DNA of 64,000 bases from Spirosoma luteum DSM 19990 (GCF_000374065.1 NZ_KB893262.1:22754-86753), one strand, 5' to 3'. Numbered from the stretch's first letter, positions 44,998 through 55,998 are shown. Numbers and translations: made by a program. The notes: generated by a model from the letters alone, not told the origin.

Positions 44998-45660
44998 ATG
45001 AATGCTAATTTCAATTTTCGCTATTTGCGAAATATAGAATCGTCGTTTCGTTTGGTTAGAATTATCGTCTTTGTCGCCCTGATTAGTGCTATCGGTTTTG
45101 CGGCCTGGGTTGCCTACCTCTCCTTTAAAAGTAATCAAGAGTCACGGGAAAAAATTTATGTGTTAGACAACGGAGGGAAATCTATCATGCTGGCCCTGGC
45201 TCAGGAACAGAACGCCAATCGACCGGCTGAAGCCAAAGATCATATCAAGACGTTTTTAAAACTGTTCTTCAACCAGGAACCCGATGAGAAAGCCATTGAC
45301 GAAAACATGAAGCAGGCGGCTTATCTGGGCGATGAATCCATCACCCGACACTACCTTGATTTGCGGGAAAAAGGCTTTTACACCAAGCTCTTACAGGGAA
45401 ACACTATTCAGAAAGTTATGATCGATTCCGTTAACATCGACATGAACCGATCCCCCTATTACTGTTCCATCAACGCCCGAATTCTACTGGTACGAGCAAC
45501 CAATATCACTTTCCGACGTTTGAAAGCAGATTGCTACCTGATTGACGCAACCCGAACCGATAACAATCCGCATGGTTTCGTTATTGAGCGTTTCCGGGTT
45601 ACTGACAATTCAGACATTGAGACAATCAATCGCGACCAGTACGAAGGGTATCATCAATAA
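44998..45660 (+). CDS. traK: TraK-like (VirB8-class) protein
   Basis: One N-terminal span (LVRIIVFVALISAIGFAAWV) anchors a periplasmic domain. The start NFRYLRNIESSFRLVRIIVF and the pattern HIKTFLKLFFNQEPDEKAID and AAYLGDESITRHYLDLREKG identify TraK. Its VirB8-like domain scaffolds the secretion channel. Length 220 is typical. It is followed after 23 bp by the traL-like gene. Confidence 0.9.
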   Translation: MNANFNFRYLRNIESSFRLVRIIVFVALISAIGFAAWVAYLSFKSNQESREKIYVLDNGGKSIMLALAQEQNANRPAEAKDHIKTFLKLFFNQEPDEKAIDENMKQAAYLGDESITRHYLDLREKGFYTKLLQGNTIQKVMIDSVNIDMNRSPYYCSINARILLVRATNITFRRLKADCYLIDATRTDNNPHGFVIERFRVTDNSDIETINRDQYEGYHQ

Positions 45661-45683
45661 GTTGACAGTAACCACTCGAGCGC

Positions 45684-45971
45684 ATGGTCATAAAATTAGT
45701 CAAATGGGGTAAGAAGCCCCCCTCCGTACAAGTAGCGTTGGCCTACCAAGTCGCTTGCCTGAGGCTCTTTACTTGGTTTGATGTCGTGGTCAAGAAATGG
45801 GAAAAGCAGCCCATTTCCCGTCGAAAATTGCAACTTATCGTTTGCCTGGCCGGATTGCTTCTCCTGGGTTCCATTAGCGTCTATTATACTGCAACTGGTC
45901 ATTTTTTCTCTCGCATAACTCAAAAACACCATGAGCAACAACGAAGCGACGACAAGTCTCGACGGAAGTAG
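45684..45971 (+). CDS. traL: TraL-like small membrane protein
   Basis: The 95-residue protein has one membrane span (LQLIVCLAGLLLLGSISVYY) flanked by basic residues. By position between traK and traM and by size it corresponds to TraL; the sequence itself has little that is diagnostic. It overlaps traM by 41 bp, so its charged C-terminus shares DNA with the start of traM. Confidence 0.65.
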   Translation: MVIKLVKWGKKPPSVQVALAYQVACLRLFTWFDVVVKKWEKQPISRRKLQLIVCLAGLLLLGSISVYYTATGHFFSRITQKHHEQQRSDDKSRRK

Positions 45972-47127
45972 AATCAAGCAGTTGTTTCAGGATAAACGAT
46001 TTGTGACATTCCTGACTGGCGCTGGTATCTGCTTGATTCTAATTATCTACTACTTTGTTCACCATACTAAAACAAACGAAGAAGATGCTGTAAAAACGAA
46101 TGTTAGCTTAAATGCGGATATCCCCAATGCAGGAGATTCAACAGGCCTACCTTCGCGATCCAAACTTGAATTGGCGGCTGAAGGTCATCCCATAGCGATG
46201 CCTAATCAAATGCCAATGGAGCGGGGGATCAACTCAACCGTTCCTGGTTTGATTCGGCCCGAACAACCACATCCTGCGGAAGCGGATTCATATATTTACG
46301 GTGGTGCCGTACCAGACGAAATTTATGAAGAACCTGATCCGTCCTCACTTCCTGTTTCTGGGAAACGTAGCCGGAAACCTTCGTCCGTACGATCCGATCT
46401 AGCTTCTGAGGACTATATTGATGAGAACTCGTCAACATCGAAACAAGAGTTAGAAAAGCAGAAAAAACTACTCGTTTTGCTCCAGGCGTACAAAGTGGAT
46501 AAGTTGAAACGGCAAGAGGAAGTGCAGGGCCGGGCACTTAAGCCTGAAACGGTTCCTGTTTCGGCAATTTCTTCGCTGAATGGGCCAACGGGACGAAATA
46601 GCTTCTATGGTTTGCAGTCTGATATGCGTAATCAGCAGATCAACGAGCGGGAAGACTCCCTGTCGGTAACGGTGAAAGCGATGATCTTTTCGGAACAGAC
46701 GATTGTATCGGGTGGTCGGGTAAGCTTGAGATTACTGGAAAATATTACGATCCGAGGCCGGATGATCCCCGAAGGAACCAGACTCTACGGCTTAGCGAAC
46801 TTCGGCGGACAGCGCGTCAATATCGCCATTAATCAGGTTCAGTATGAGGGCCGAATCATTCCCATGAAGCTAACGGTGTACGATATGGATGGTTTGGTGG
46901 GTATTTACGTGCCAACGGTACTGGCCGTCGAACAGGGTCGGCTGGCAGCATCCCAGGCCGCTTCGGGTTTTAATGTCAGCCCGCCCGTTTATTCTAACAA
47001 TGTACCGACTCTGGCGGCTGCCTCTGCTCTTCAGGTCGGCATTCAGGGTGGCCGAAGCTTTTTTTCCCGGAAGGTGGGTGCTCAGAAAGCTACGCTAAAA
47101 AATAATTATTACGTCCTTTTAAAATAA
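45931..47127 (+). CDS. traM: TraM-like (VirB10-class) protein
   Basis: A membrane span near residues 25-45 (FVTFLTGAGICLILIIYYFV) precedes a long proline/acid-rich linker. A C-terminal VirB10-like beta domain starts at about residue 245 (SVTVKAMIFSEQTIVSGGRV, then RGRMIPEGTRLYGLANFGGQ and IPMKLTVYDMDGLVGIYVP). It would connect inner and outer membranes in the channel. The linker contains a coiled-coil section (SKQELEKQKKLLVLLQAYKV) found in TraM homologues. Confidence 0.9.
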   Translation: MSNNEATTSLDGSRIKQLFQDKRFVTFLTGAGICLILIIYYFVHHTKTNEEDAVKTNVSLNADIPNAGDSTGLPSRSKLELAAEGHPIAMPNQMPMERGINSTVPGLIRPEQPHPAEADSYIYGGAVPDEIYEEPDPSSLPVSGKRSRKPSSVRSDLASEDYIDENSSTSKQELEKQKKLLVLLQAYKVDKLKRQEEVQGRALKPETVPVSAISSLNGPTGRNSFYGLQSDMRNQQINEREDSLSVTVKAMIFSEQTIVSGGRVSLRLLENITIRGRMIPEGTRLYGLANFGGQRVNIAINQVQYEGRIIPMKLTVYDMDGLVGIYVPTVLAVEQGRLAASQAASGFNVSPPVYSNNVPTLAAASALQVGIQGGRSFFSRKVGAQKATLKNNYYVLLK

Positions 47128-47135
47128 GTATACCT

Positions 47136-48218
47136 ATGAAAATCGCTGTCTATTTCTTCGCCCTGATGATGATTCATCCATTGGCACAGGCACAGGGGTC
47201 TGGCTCACGCAAACGGGTAAAAAAAAAGGTGAAGTCAGAAATAGGGCCGCTCCTTACCCAACGGGTTGGTGTTGTGAATCCATTGATACCAATCCGCCTG
47301 GTAAAAGCAGGCCCGGAGACAACAGGTTCTACCCTGCCAGAAACGCAACTGGTGGCGAAAGCCGAACAGGCAAACGAAGGGCCACCACGCGCTTTTTTTG
47401 CCGGCAATGCGATTGCCATTGGAAAACATAACATCATCCGGTCGTACTACGTTGATTTGGCCTTCAACAAAACGACCTGTATTATTTTTAAGACCTCAAT
47501 TCGCTCGGTTGACTTGGGATCTAAAGATATAATTGCGGATAAAGCCAATGGAGTCGATAATGTGTTGCGGGTCAAAGCCAGTAGCATTGGCTTTAATGAG
47601 ACCAATTTCAGTGTTATGACCGCTGATGGTCAGTTTCATAGTTTTGTAGTAAACTATAATGAATACCCGACCATGCTGGCACTGGACCTATCGGTAAGCG
47701 AAGAGGGGCTGGTGCAACAGAAAGCTCAGATTGTTAATCAAAAGGGTACGGTCGTCAGTTTTGCCGGGGTCAATTCTTCACAACAGGAGATTGTACAGAA
47801 TTGCACCCGCGTACTGGAGCAACATCGCCGGGTTAAGCGCGTGGGCATCAGTAAATATAATATTCAGGCCTGCCTACGAGGTCTTTACTATAAAGACAAC
47901 ATACTTTACTATAAGATTGGGGTTAAAAATAAATCCAACATTAACTACGATCTAGATTTTATCCGCTTTTTTATTGTCGATAAGACGATTGCTAAAGAGA
48001 CATCACATCAGGAGTTAGAAGTTTCACCCCTATACGTATATAACCAACCGTTAGCGTTGATACCAGGTAAGGAATCAATCGAAAAGATTTACGCTTTTCA
48101 AAAATTTACTATTCCCAATGATAAGGTTGTGCAGGTAGTCATGGGCGAAAAAAACGGGGGTCGCACTGTATCGTTTAAAATGGACAATCAAGCCCTTTTA
48201 CGGGCTGATCTGCTATGA
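47136..48218 (+). CDS. traN: TraN-like (DUF4138, VirB9-class) protein
   Basis: A signal peptide (IAVYFFALMMIHPLAQAQ) is followed by a basic linker. The TraN domain from about residue 105 contains RSYYVDLAFNKTTCIIFKTS, SVDLGSKDIIADKANGVDN, VLRVKASSIGFNETNFSVMT and FHSFVVNYNEYP. It forms the outer part of the channel with TraM. Length 360 is slightly above the family average. A weak terminator follows. Confidence 0.9.
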   Translation: MKIAVYFFALMMIHPLAQAQGSGSRKRVKKKVKSEIGPLLTQRVGVVNPLIPIRLVKAGPETTGSTLPETQLVAKAEQANEGPPRAFFAGNAIAIGKHNIIRSYYVDLAFNKTTCIIFKTSIRSVDLGSKDIIADKANGVDNVLRVKASSIGFNETNFSVMTADGQFHSFVVNYNEYPTMLALDLSVSEEGLVQQKAQIVNQKGTVVSFAGVNSSQQEIVQNCTRVLEQHRRVKRVGISKYNIQACLRGLYYKDNILYYKIGVKNKSNINYDLDFIRFFIVDKTIAKETSHQELEVSPLYVYNQPLALIPGKESIEKIYAFQKFTIPNDKVVQVVMGEKNGGRTVSFKMDNQALLRADLL

Positions 48219-48242
48219 TATTACCAACCGTTTCGTGGCTAC

Positions 48243-48261
48243 GCGTTCAGAACGCTTTTTT
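48243..48261 (+). terminator. Weak hairpin plus T-run after traN
   Basis: GCGTT (48243-48247) pairs with AACGC (48251-48255) around CAG and is followed by T6. The stem is only 5 bp, so termination may be partial, letting some transcription continue into the next genes. Confidence 0.45.
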
Positions 48262-48290
48262 CTTAATTTTTTCTGAAAACTTTACTGATC

Positions 48291-49136
48291 ATGAAAACAA
48301 TTGAGCAATTCAGGCAACAATTGGTTCTAACCGAAAACCAGTTTGCTCGCGCCGGAACCCTCTTCCGGCAATTAGTCAGCCAAGGCATTTTATACCGGTT
48401 TGAGAACCCGGTCAGTGAACCGATACAATCGCTGTTTGAGTCCGATTGGGGCTTTCAGGCCCGTCAGCAGATGTATAAAACGATGATGGCCAGTCAGTTG
48501 TCTACCGACTATTCCCTTACCTGTGGTCTTGCCACGCTGCTATCAGCAGTTGCAGAAACCCAAAATGAGAGGTCTGACGAAGCAGCCACTACGCTGGTAA
48601 CGCAAATGCTTAGGGAGACAAAACCACTCATCGAGAAAATATATCCAACTTTGGTTTATGGCTGGTTCAACTCTCCAACTTTTGCGGCCGAGTTTAGTCA
48701 TTTACTGCTGCGCCATACACAGATTATTGGACTGGGCTGGGCAATTCCCTTCCCTATCCCTTCCGACCAGGAAAGTCCGTCAGCGGACAAGGATGAACCG
48801 ATGTCCTCAGATACATATCTGACAGATGACTGGTTGAAAACAGAAACTCCCATAGCTGATTCCTCAGGTCCTTTCATGAAAAGAGGCTGCGAGGAAAGTT
48901 CCCTACTGAATGCAGGGCAAGAATTAGATGAAAGAAATCTTGACCAGAAAAACCAGCAAATAGCCTGGAACGCGCTGCTTGTCGGTTACTCAACTGCCAA
49001 AGAACTTGAAACGGAAACGGTAGTCGAGCCTGCTAAGGGAAATAAGATACAAAATCAGAACGTCAAGACATCCCAGAAAAGGGTTAAAATTAATCGCCCT
49101 AAAAATGTCAAACTAACTAAAAACCCAATTACATGA
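48291..49136 (+). CDS. Unknown transfer-linked protein, 281 aa
   Basis: No signal peptide and no clear membrane span. The first 160 residues are helical (EQFRQQLVLTENQFARAGTL, LSTDYSLTCGLATLLSAVAE). The centre is acidic and disordered, and the last 30 residues are strongly basic (SQKRVKINRPKNVKLTKNP). It overlaps the next gene by 4 bp. It occupies the place where Bacteroides elements have traO to traQ, but no similarity to these was recognised. Confidence 0.6.
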   Translation: MKTIEQFRQQLVLTENQFARAGTLFRQLVSQGILYRFENPVSEPIQSLFESDWGFQARQQMYKTMMASQLSTDYSLTCGLATLLSAVAETQNERSDEAATTLVTQMLRETKPLIEKIYPTLVYGWFNSPTFAAEFSHLLLRHTQIIGLGWAIPFPIPSDQESPSADKDEPMSSDTYLTDDWLKTETPIADSSGPFMKRGCEESSLLNAGQELDERNLDQKNQQIAWNALLVGYSTAKELETETVVEPAKGNKIQNQNVKTSQKRVKINRPKNVKLTKNPIT

Positions 49137-49831
49137 AACCTTTATTGATAATGATTGCTGGCGCAGTAATCATCATACTTGTTCGCTACTGGATAACCGG
49201 TCCATCCGTTTCTCCACCCGCTCAGGAATCCCCAAAGCCAGCTCCCGCTTTATCCATGCAATCACACCTGGCAACATATAGCTTTACTCGGCTCACTGAA
49301 TCGCCAAGCGCTGATACAGCCCAGACGGACTTAAAGAGTGTGACAGAAACACAGAAGGAGCAAATAGAGCATTTTGCCGGATTATTAGATCTGCCGCCAA
49401 AGAGTTTTTGCTTTGCTCTCTCGTCGGTGAGCCAGTCGGATGCGGATGCGTTCATGCTCTACGGGCTATCCATGATTGCACTTCACCCAAAAAAAGCGAT
49501 TAGGTACTCCCGGCGACTAAGCGAATTCTATCAGGCACAACATTCGCCGGACGGAGTCATCAATCAGTTAGTTCCACAAATCGGGTTCCCCCGGCATCGT
49601 ATTAATCTGCCCGGGGATTTCTCCACCACAACCACTGCTGAATATTCACCTTTTCGTTCGCTGGCTGGTTTCTCCTGGCTTGATAGTATACGCTGGCTTT
49701 CCTTACTTATATTGGTAGGAGGCATCTTTGGTTTATACCACGCCTGGAAGACGGGCAGACTCTTTTTATACGTCCCATTGCCTAAGCCGATGTTCGACAA
49801 GCAAGGCTATACGGCTTTTAAGCCGTCATAG
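49133..49831 (+). CDS. Unknown bitopic membrane protein, 232 aa
   Basis: An N-terminal span (LLIMIAGAVIIILVRYWI) and a second one near residues 185-205 (WLSLLILVGGIFGLYHAW) bracket a soluble segment with SFCFALSSVSQSDADAFMLYG and RRLSEFYQAQHSPDGVINQL. The segment may be lysozyme-like or a structural domain, but no catalytic motif was found. It starts inside the end of the previous gene (ATGA-type overlap), so both are made together. Confidence 0.6.
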   Translation: MKPLLIMIAGAVIIILVRYWITGPSVSPPAQESPKPAPALSMQSHLATYSFTRLTESPSADTAQTDLKSVTETQKEQIEHFAGLLDLPPKSFCFALSSVSQSDADAFMLYGLSMIALHPKKAIRYSRRLSEFYQAQHSPDGVINQLVPQIGFPRHRINLPGDFSTTTTAEYSPFRSLAGFSWLDSIRWLSLLILVGGIFGLYHAWKTGRLFLYVPLPKPMFDKQGYTAFKPS

Positions 49832-49849
49832 GCAATCTTCTTTTAAATT

Positions 49850-50020
49850 ATGGAAACCAAACGCTTACCTGAAGGCTCGTTACTAACCCTACTGTTGAGG
49901 GTGATAATTATACTGATTGGCTGCTTCATTCTTGCCTACGGTTACGCCTGGATCATTGTTCATTATGTCTCCCGAACGACAACTGATATTTTTGGTCACG
50001 CTTACTCCTTACTCGTATGA
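49850..50020 (+). CDS. Small single-span membrane peptide, 56 aa
   Basis: This 56-codon frame, ATG to TGA, starts 18 bp after the preceding stop. It encodes a basic N-terminus and one long span (VIIILIGCFILAYGYAWIIV) before a short polar tail. It continues the gene run with the same strand and spacing, which supports it as a real small gene of the transfer region. A second frame in 49965-50216 overlaps it and is less convincing. Confidence 0.45.
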   Translation: METKRLPEGSLLTLLLRVIIILIGCFILAYGYAWIIVHYVSRTTTDIFGHAYSLLV

Positions 50021-50336
50021 TTGCCAATCAAATTTTGGAAACGAAAGGCAACCAGACGAGCAGTTGCTGAGTAGCCGGGAGTTTTTGACGTACTTGTCAA
50101 TAGCAGTCGCTCACACCGTTGAAGTCGACTATGTACTGATAATTCGGGACTTGTTAATTGATGTCATCAGAAGAGTGCAGCTTCCAACGCTTTGGCATCC
50201 ATCGACTGGATCCTAAACATAAGCAATCGTGCCTACGGAAACGATAAGCGGGAGAAAACTATGGTGTAGGTTTGCATCCACTTTCATCCGGTAAACAGTT
50301 AGATTGACCTTCGCATTAATGGTATTGATGAGGGCT
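50021..50336. other. Convergent intergenic stretch, 316 bp
   Basis: The last part of an uncertain plus-strand frame (49965-50216, up to 83 residues, containing REFLTYLSIAVAHTVEVDY) lies here. Otherwise nothing is seen. No clear terminator separates the convergent genes. Confidence 0.3.
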
Positions 50337-53300
50337 TCAGCTCACTTCGATAGAGTGATCTTGTCGTTTGGCAATTGCTTTTTCGGTTTGATTGGCTTTA
50401 CGCTGATCGTTTACTGGCTCTTTATCTTGGCCAATGGTCAGCAAACGGGATTCTACCAGGCGCAGTTCCGCCTTCATTTCCTGTAGTTTATCGCTTTTGG
50501 TCCAGGGTTTTGTTGCGATGTCATTCAACAGTTTTTTTTGCTGATTGAGGTTTTCAATTTTTTCTTTCTGGCTCTCTAAAAGTCCGGGAAGTTTTTCCAA
50601 GGCCCTGACGAACTGCCGGGCGGCAACTTCTGGGCTTCGTCCGGCTAAATACCCATTGTTATAGCTATACGTCAAAATGTCGCCTTTGACAATAAATGCA
50701 TTCGCTTTCTCATTTTTACCGTCGTAAGTATAGCCAGTGTCCGTTCGCACGTATACGCCGAAACCATGTAAGGTACCTAACTGCTTCAAGCTCCCTTTGG
50801 TATCGGTTTTCTCATCCAACTGGGTGATATATTCACCCAGTGCTTTGACCGTCGTTATGAGTTTGGCATTTAGGGTAATTTTTACCGCATTGGGTAAGGT
50901 TCCTTCCGAATTGAATTGGGTGACTGCGGTCAGTTTCGAGTAATCGTCCTGAAGTGCGGTTAGCGTTTTTTCGGCTTTATCCAGCGAGCTTGTTACACCG
51001 GCCAGCATAGAGCCTGCTTTATAAGACTCTTTCTGAAAGAGTTTTAATTCGCCTTCCAGCATGGTTATCTGTTTTTCCAATCGGGCTTTCTGCAACAGGT
51101 CCTGATTGCCTGAGAGTATCGCTACATATTCGGAAAAATTCATTCCGTTCGTTTCGTCGAAGGCTCCTTCATCTAATCGCCGACCGTTTGCCGATCCGCT
51201 TTTGATCTGACCAATAAATACGGCTTTGTTATGTAGTAAATTAAATTTATAATTGTCCAGAGTCTTCTCGGTAGCGAAGACATAGTTCTTCACTTCATTA
51301 TTAAAAAAATCGCGGGCAATAATGTTGCCCGTTCGAGAACCCCGCCCCACCCGCTGTTCGAGTTCGGCGGGTTTCCAGGGAATGTCCAGATGATACATGG
51401 CTACCACTCGTTTTTGGGCGTTGACACCCGTTCCCATCGTACTGGTTGAGCCAATCACGACCCGAACCGCTCCGTCGTTAATTCGTTGCCAGAGTTTCTC
51501 CCGCTCCTTGTCGTTTTTACACTCCTGAGCGAAGCGTATCTCATGCGCAGGCAAGCCATATTCTTCCATCAACTTATCGCGGAGAGCAGAATAAACATTC
51601 CATTCTCCATTTGGTTTGTAGGTATTCGTATCACAAAATACCATTTGTGTACCCCGGTGAATGGTGCTTTCCTGATAATGGCTGGCAATCAGGGCGGCAC
51701 AACGGGACAGTTTACTGCTCGGATGATCGTCCAGCGATGGGTCAATTAATCGCATGTCCAGAGCGGCTTTTTTGGCATAATTAGTAGCAATAAGCATTTT
51801 CGCCGTTTGTTCGGTTTCCGACAGGGGCCTTCGTCCCAGAATAGTAGCATCACCGGTTTTGGCAAAGTCGATCAGTTTTTGGGTAAAAACAGCCTGATCG
51901 GGGGTAGGAGGGAGGTTAATCAGCACGTCCACCGCTTTAGGCCGATCCAGGCCCACCATCGACGCGGTTCTAAAGTCCGTAATTTGACTATAAAACTGAG
52001 CCAGTTCCGGTACTTTAATGAAATGCCGGAACCGCTCTTTCATCAGGAGTTGGTTGGTGACACTGTACTCGAAGTCCGCTGTTTTCTTAGCGTACACGGC
52101 CGCCCAGGCATCGAAGTTTTCGATATGTTGCCGGGCCATCTCCTTAGGGCGCAGGTATTTGAATAGCAAATACATCTCCGTCAGGGAGTTGGTAATGGTC
52201 GTTCCGGATAAGAACGTTGCCCCTAAATCTTTCCCCGTTCGCTCCTGAATGCTGCGGACCGCATAAAGCATATTAGTGGCCCGTTGACTCCCTTCCGAGT
52301 TACCCAGACCCGCAACCCGGTTATGCCGGGTGGTAAATTGCAGGTTTTTAAACTGATGCGATTCATCAACCAGTAAATGGTCGATACCCATAGCACCGAA
52401 GTGTGGTACCTGATCCGTTTTCTGGTTCAGATCACTTTGCAATTTCAATAGTTTGGCCGTTAAATTGGCCTTACGAGTTTCTAACCCTTTAAGTAGCGAT
52501 TTGGATAAGTCAACCCCACTCTTGTGCAGTGTTTGCAAATCGTTGTCCAGGTTTCGCAACTCATCGCGCATGACCTTCTGCTGAATAGCGGGCGACTGCG
52601 GAATACGGGCAAACTGATCGTGAGTCAGAATGACGCAATCCCAGTCCCCATTTTTAATCGAGTTTAAAAACCGCTCCCGGTTGGCCGGGGTAAAATCATG
52701 CTGACCCGGATACAGTAACCGAGCGGTAGGATAAGCCGTTCGGTACGTCTGGGCAATCTGATTGACATTGGCTTTCATCGCCACAATCATCGGTTTATTT
52801 GCCAGCCCCAACCGCTTCATTTCGTAGGAGGCAACCGTAAAAATCAGGGTCTTTCCTGTACCGACTTCATGGTCGGCGATCCCGCCCCCATTCTGTAGTA
52901 ACATCCAGATCGCATCTTTTTGCGAACCATACAGGCCGGGAATTCCCAGTCCTTTCAGGTCTAAATCGGGAAACTGCTGATGCGCTCCGTTATAGTGGGG
53001 TTTGACAAAACAGTTGAACAACCGATTATAGCGGTCGGTTAAATCCTGCTTCAGTTCGGCTTCCTGATTGGGTAGCCAGTCGATAAAGGCGGTACGGATC
53101 TGCTCGATTTTGGTAGCGGCTAACTGGGTTGCTTCGCTATCCAGCATCTTTTCACCCGCTGGTCCGTCTTTGTTAATCGTCGGCGTTGTATTGTAAAGTC
53201 CATACTGAAACAACGCCAGCCCATCGTACAGGCGAAACTGTCCCTGCACCGCGTATTGCTGACTAATGGTGGCATTCCTGAACATCCACGAGGGAACACT

Positions 53301-55418
53301 GACACTAAATTCGTCGGTTGAGAGCGCATAACGAACAGTGACGCGACTGCCAAACAGGTCACTGGCAAATTTTTCATAAACCTCCGTTGGTATCCACCGC
53401 TCCCCTAAGTTGAAATCTAATTCGACGAAGCTGATGGGGGTCGGCTGGCCAGCCCGCAACGCCAGAAGAGCCGGTTCCGCCATCGGATCGTGTGCATACG
53501 TTTCCATGACTTCGAGTTTCTCCACCACATTACCGCTTACCAGCGTCGAGGGTGTCTGGTACTCCCGCTCGACTGGATTGTAAAGAATCTGATCGGTTAG
53601 TTCCTTAATCAGTTGGGGTAGGGGGAATCTGGTCAGTTCCTGTAGGTAGCCCATATCGACCCGGCCCAGTTTACTCAAACAGGTTGCCAGCGCTTCCGGC
53701 GCGGTGAACTGCTCCACCCTGGCCCGTTGAATACTAACGGGCTGATTAAATATATCGGCTCGAATAAACGCCCCGTTCGGATCCGCTTTTTCAAGGGCTA
53801 ACAAACTCCGTCCATCCGGATCGAGTAAAGCGAGGCCCGCATTCGAGGCCGCATTAATTGACCCGTAGCGGGTTATAAACGAGCCATAAGCCGTGTTGAG
53901 AGCTAGACGAAGTTCCGCTTGCGGCTGCTGTGTCCCCGTTTCCTGCCGGTAGAGTCGCTCGTAAGCATCCCGAATCTGGAGCAGAGCACCCAGACGGGCG
54001 TGATCAATTTGACCGGGTAAGGGTTCCAGCGTTTGCCGATCCGTCGATAAGCGGCCGACTTCGCCTTGTTGATACAATAAACTGCCTATCTGATGAAAGG
54101 CTTCCGGTTCGCCAGTAAGCGGCCTGGAAACGGGCGTAACCGGTTGAGCGAATAGTTCACCCTGCACGAACAAAGGCGAAAGGACGGGACTGGAAACAGG
54201 ACGTTTGGAACGACTGACTGGCATGCGCTGCACGATGGGCTGCTGACGATGTTGCTCAAAGGTCTGTTGCCGATAGTGCTGACCGATATCCTGGCGAATG
54301 AGTTTTCCCACCCGCTCGGCTATGTTAGCCATGCCTCCTTCGTGTTCGTGGAGGTAAATTAGAGCAGGCTTGCCGTATTGATCGGTTCCGACTTTTTGTG
54401 TGGTCGCTACGATGTTATCCCCATTCAGAAATAGCGTATTGATCGTTGTATTGGCGGGACTGGTGGTTGTGCCAGTAAATTTTTTTTCCTGATCCGTCAG
54501 CGTCGTTTTTCCCGTTCGTTTCTGAAGCAGTATCAAATCGCTGCCCACGCTGGTGCCGGCATAGTCGGTAAACAGATTGTGGGGCATTCGGACGGCGGAT
54601 ACCAAGTCGCAGGTACGCATGAGGTACTGTCGAACCGGTTCATTGGCGGGTGAGTTGAGCAGGGCATCCGTGGTCAGGATGGCAGCTACACCTCCTTCGC
54701 GCAGACAGTCCACACTTTTCACGCTAAAGTAGGTATGGAGCCGCGCGCAGGCTCCTCGTCGCTGCTTGTCTTTGCTGTTGGCCAGTGCTTCATCCCAGAT
54801 AGCGACGTTACCAAAGGGAATGTTGCTGGCCACGAGGTCAAATCGATCACTTAACTGGCGACCAGTTTCTTCAAAGCCCCGGTTTTCAACGGTATGGTTC
54901 GGGTAGAGAGCTTTCAGAATCAGGGCCGTAGCGGGATCTTTTTCGATGAGTTGGGCGGAGTTAATACGCAACCCGGCTTTATCGAAGGCCTGTGGAAAAA
55001 TACCCGTACCCGCCGAAGGATCCAAGTACTGGATAGGCGAGGACCCCAACACGTTGGCCAGTTCTGTTCCCAGTGATTCCACCACCAGGGGGGGCGTATA
55101 AAATCCTGACAGCACATTATTCCGAATACCCGATAGAAACTCTTCTGCCCGATCTCCAGCAGTTTCGGCCAATAACGCATGAAGTTGTTGGATACCCGAA
55201 CGCAATTGAGTATCCAACCCTGTTTTCCACAGGCTATCATCCCCGGCTGGCAACAAGACTGATTTAAGTGCTCCAAAACCACTGTAAGCCGATAAGGTAG
55301 CTCGCTCCTCATCGGTTAGTTCAACTATGTTACCAGCTTTATCCCGCTGCTCAATGGTAAACGCTAAACGCAGAGCCTCCAGGTTAGCAACCAGGCGTGC
55401 CTGATGATTATACGCCAT
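50337..55418 (-). CDS. Giant N6-adenine methylase / SNF2-type helicase fusion (1693 aa)
   Basis: The N-terminal third is an N6-adenine methyltransferase: the amino-terminal [16 protein letters not shown], motif [16 protein letters not shown] (about 133-147) and motif [14 protein letters not shown] (about 195-206, NIPF in place of NPPF). The second half is a superfamily 2 helicase: [20 protein letters not shown] as Walker [12 protein letters not shown] as the DExx box, [11 protein letters not shown] as motif III, and [16 protein letters not shown] as motif VI. A coiled-coil tail follows. Such polyvalent proteins on conjugative elements and phages are thought to protect incoming DNA from restriction or to remodel it. 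It shares one base with the stop of the upstream DUF1896-like gene. Confidence 0.88.
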   Translation of the reverse strand: MAYNHQARLVANLEALRLAFTIEQRDKAGNIVELTDEERATLSAYSGFGALKSVLLPAGDDSLWKTGLDTQLRSGIQQLHALLAETAGDRAEEFLSGIRNNVLSGFYTPPLVVESLGTELANVLGSSPIQYLDPSAGTGIFPQAFDKAGLRINSAQLIEKDPATALILKALYPNHTVENRGFEETGRQLSDRFDLVASNIPFGNVAIWDEALANSKDKQRRGACARLHTYFSVKSVDCLREGGVAAILTTDALLNSPANEPVRQYLMRTCDLVSAVRMPHNLFTDYAGTSVGSDLILLQKRTGKTTLTDQEKKFTGTTTSPANTTINTLFLNGDNIVATTQKVGTDQYGKPALIYLHEHEGGMANIAERVGKLIRQDIGQHYRQQTFEQHRQQPIVQRMPVSRSKRPVSSPVLSPLFVQGELFAQPVTPVSRPLTGEPEAFHQIGSLLYQQGEVGRLSTDRQTLEPLPGQIDHARLGALLQIRDAYERLYRQETGTQQPQAELRLALNTAYGSFITRYGSINAASNAGLALLDPDGRSLLALEKADPNGAFIRADIFNQPVSIQRARVEQFTAPEALATCLSKLGRVDMGYLQELTRFPLPQLIKELTDQILYNPVEREYQTPSTLVSGNVVEKLEVMETYAHDPMAEPALLALRAGQPTPISFVELDFNLGERWIPTEVYEKFASDLFGSRVTVRYALSTDEFSVSVPSWMFRNATISQQYAVQGQFRLYDGLALFQYGLYNTTPTINKDGPAGEKMLDSEATQLAATKIEQIRTAFIDWLPNQEAELKQDLTDRYNRLFNCFVKPHYNGAHQQFPDLDLKGLGIPGLYGSQKDAIWMLLQNGGGIADHEVGTGKTLIFTVASYEMKRLGLANKPMIVAMKANVNQIAQTYRTAYPTARLLYPGQHDFTPANRERFLNSIKNGDWDCVILTHDQFARIPQSPAIQQKVMRDELRNLDNDLQTLHKSGVDLSKSLLKGLETRKANLTAKLLKLQSDLNQKTDQVPHFGAMGIDHLLVDESHQFKNLQFTTRHNRVAGLGNSEGSQRATNMLYAVRSIQERTGKDLGATFLSGTTITNSLTEMYLLFKYLRPKEMARQHIENFDAWAAVYAKKTADFEYSVTNQLLMKERFRHFIKVPELAQFYSQITDFRTASMVGLDRPKAVDVLINLPPTPDQAVFTQKLIDFAKTGDATILGRRPLSETEQTAKMLIATNYAKKAALDMRLIDPSLDDHPSSKLSRCAALIASHYQESTIHRGTQMVFCDTNTYKPNGEWNVYSALRDKLMEEYGLPAHEIRFAQECKNDKEREKLWQRINDGAVRVVIGSTSTMGTGVNAQKRVVAMYHLDIPWKPAELEQRVGRGSRTGNIIARDFFNNEVKNYVFATEKTLDNYKFNLLHNKAVFIGQIKSGSANGRRLDEGAFDETNGMNFSEYVAILSGNQDLLQKARLEKQITMLEGELKLFQKESYKAGSMLAGVTSSLDKAEKTLTALQDDYSKLTAVTQFNSEGTLPNAVKITLNAKLITTVKALGEYITQLDEKTDTKGSLKQLGTLHGFGVYVRTDTGYTYDGKNEKANAFIVKGDILTYSYNNGYLAGRSPEVAARQFVRALEKLPGLLESQKEKIENLNQQKKLLNDIATKPWTKSDKLQEMKAELRLVESRLLTIGQDKEPVNDQRKANQTEKAIAKRQDHSIEVS

Positions 55419-55798
55419 CAGCTGAAGTGTTTATCTGTATACGCTGCCAGAATACCTACGATGTACGCATCAGCCAGGCGACCAGGTGGTTCGATCAGCA
55501 CTGGCATGAATTGCTGCATTAATTTCCCAAAATGAGGGGCGTTAGCCAAGGCAGGTAGGTTAGTAAAATCGGTGGCCAGGATATCTTTTAATCGACTGGC
55601 CGCATCAAGGATGGGGGTGATGGTTTTCAGCATGACCCATTCAGCCTGTTCGATGGCCAGATCAATGGTAACACCCGCCCGACGCTGTTCTTCAAAAGTC
55701 AGACGAGCCGCTTCTGCGGCCGATTCCAACAAGGCAACCGGTATGTTTAAATCAGCGGTGAGGGTATTTAGCCGAAGCGAAAAGTAGTCCGTTTCCAT
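55418..55798 (-). CDS. DUF1896-like partner of the methylase/helicase
   Basis: From the ATG at 55798 the product is 126 residues ([20 protein letters not shown]); an upstream ATG at 55816 would add 6. The layout, D-Y-F-x-L-R-L at the start, then a helix with [20 protein letters not shown], resembles DUF1896 proteins, which regularly precede large methylase/helicase genes on Bacteroidota mobile elements. The stop and the next start share one base (TGATG), so the two proteins are translationally coupled. Function unknown. Confidence 0.6.
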   Translation of the reverse strand: METDYFSLRLNTLTADLNIPVALLESAAEAARLTFEEQRRAGVTIDLAIEQAEWVMLKTITPILDAASRLKDILATDFTNLPALANAPHFGKLMQQFMPVLIEPPGRLADAYIVGILAAYTDKHFS

Positions 55799-55823
55799 AA
55801 ACGTGATCAGTAGCATTTAAATA

Positions 55824-55843
55824 CCCTGTGGTTTACCACAGGG
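55824..55843 (-). promoter_or_regulatory. 20-bp palindromic operator candidate upstream of the DUF1896/methylase operon
   Basis: CCCTGTGGT and ACCACAGGG are perfect 9-bp arms around TT, 26 bp upstream of the start at 55798. Its place and symmetry suit a dimeric repressor controlling the methylase operon. No regulator gene for it is adjacent. Confidence 0.55.
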
Positions 55844-55998
55844 ACAGAGCTAAAATACGATAAAAGGAAGCGTTTAAAACAGGCTTATAAAGCTAAAGAG
55901 ACGAAAGCCCATAAAGAGAGGACTAACACTCTTTATTTATTCAAAAAAAAGCTGGAGGGCTTTTTGGTGTCATACCTGACAGAACGTTCTCAATAAAA

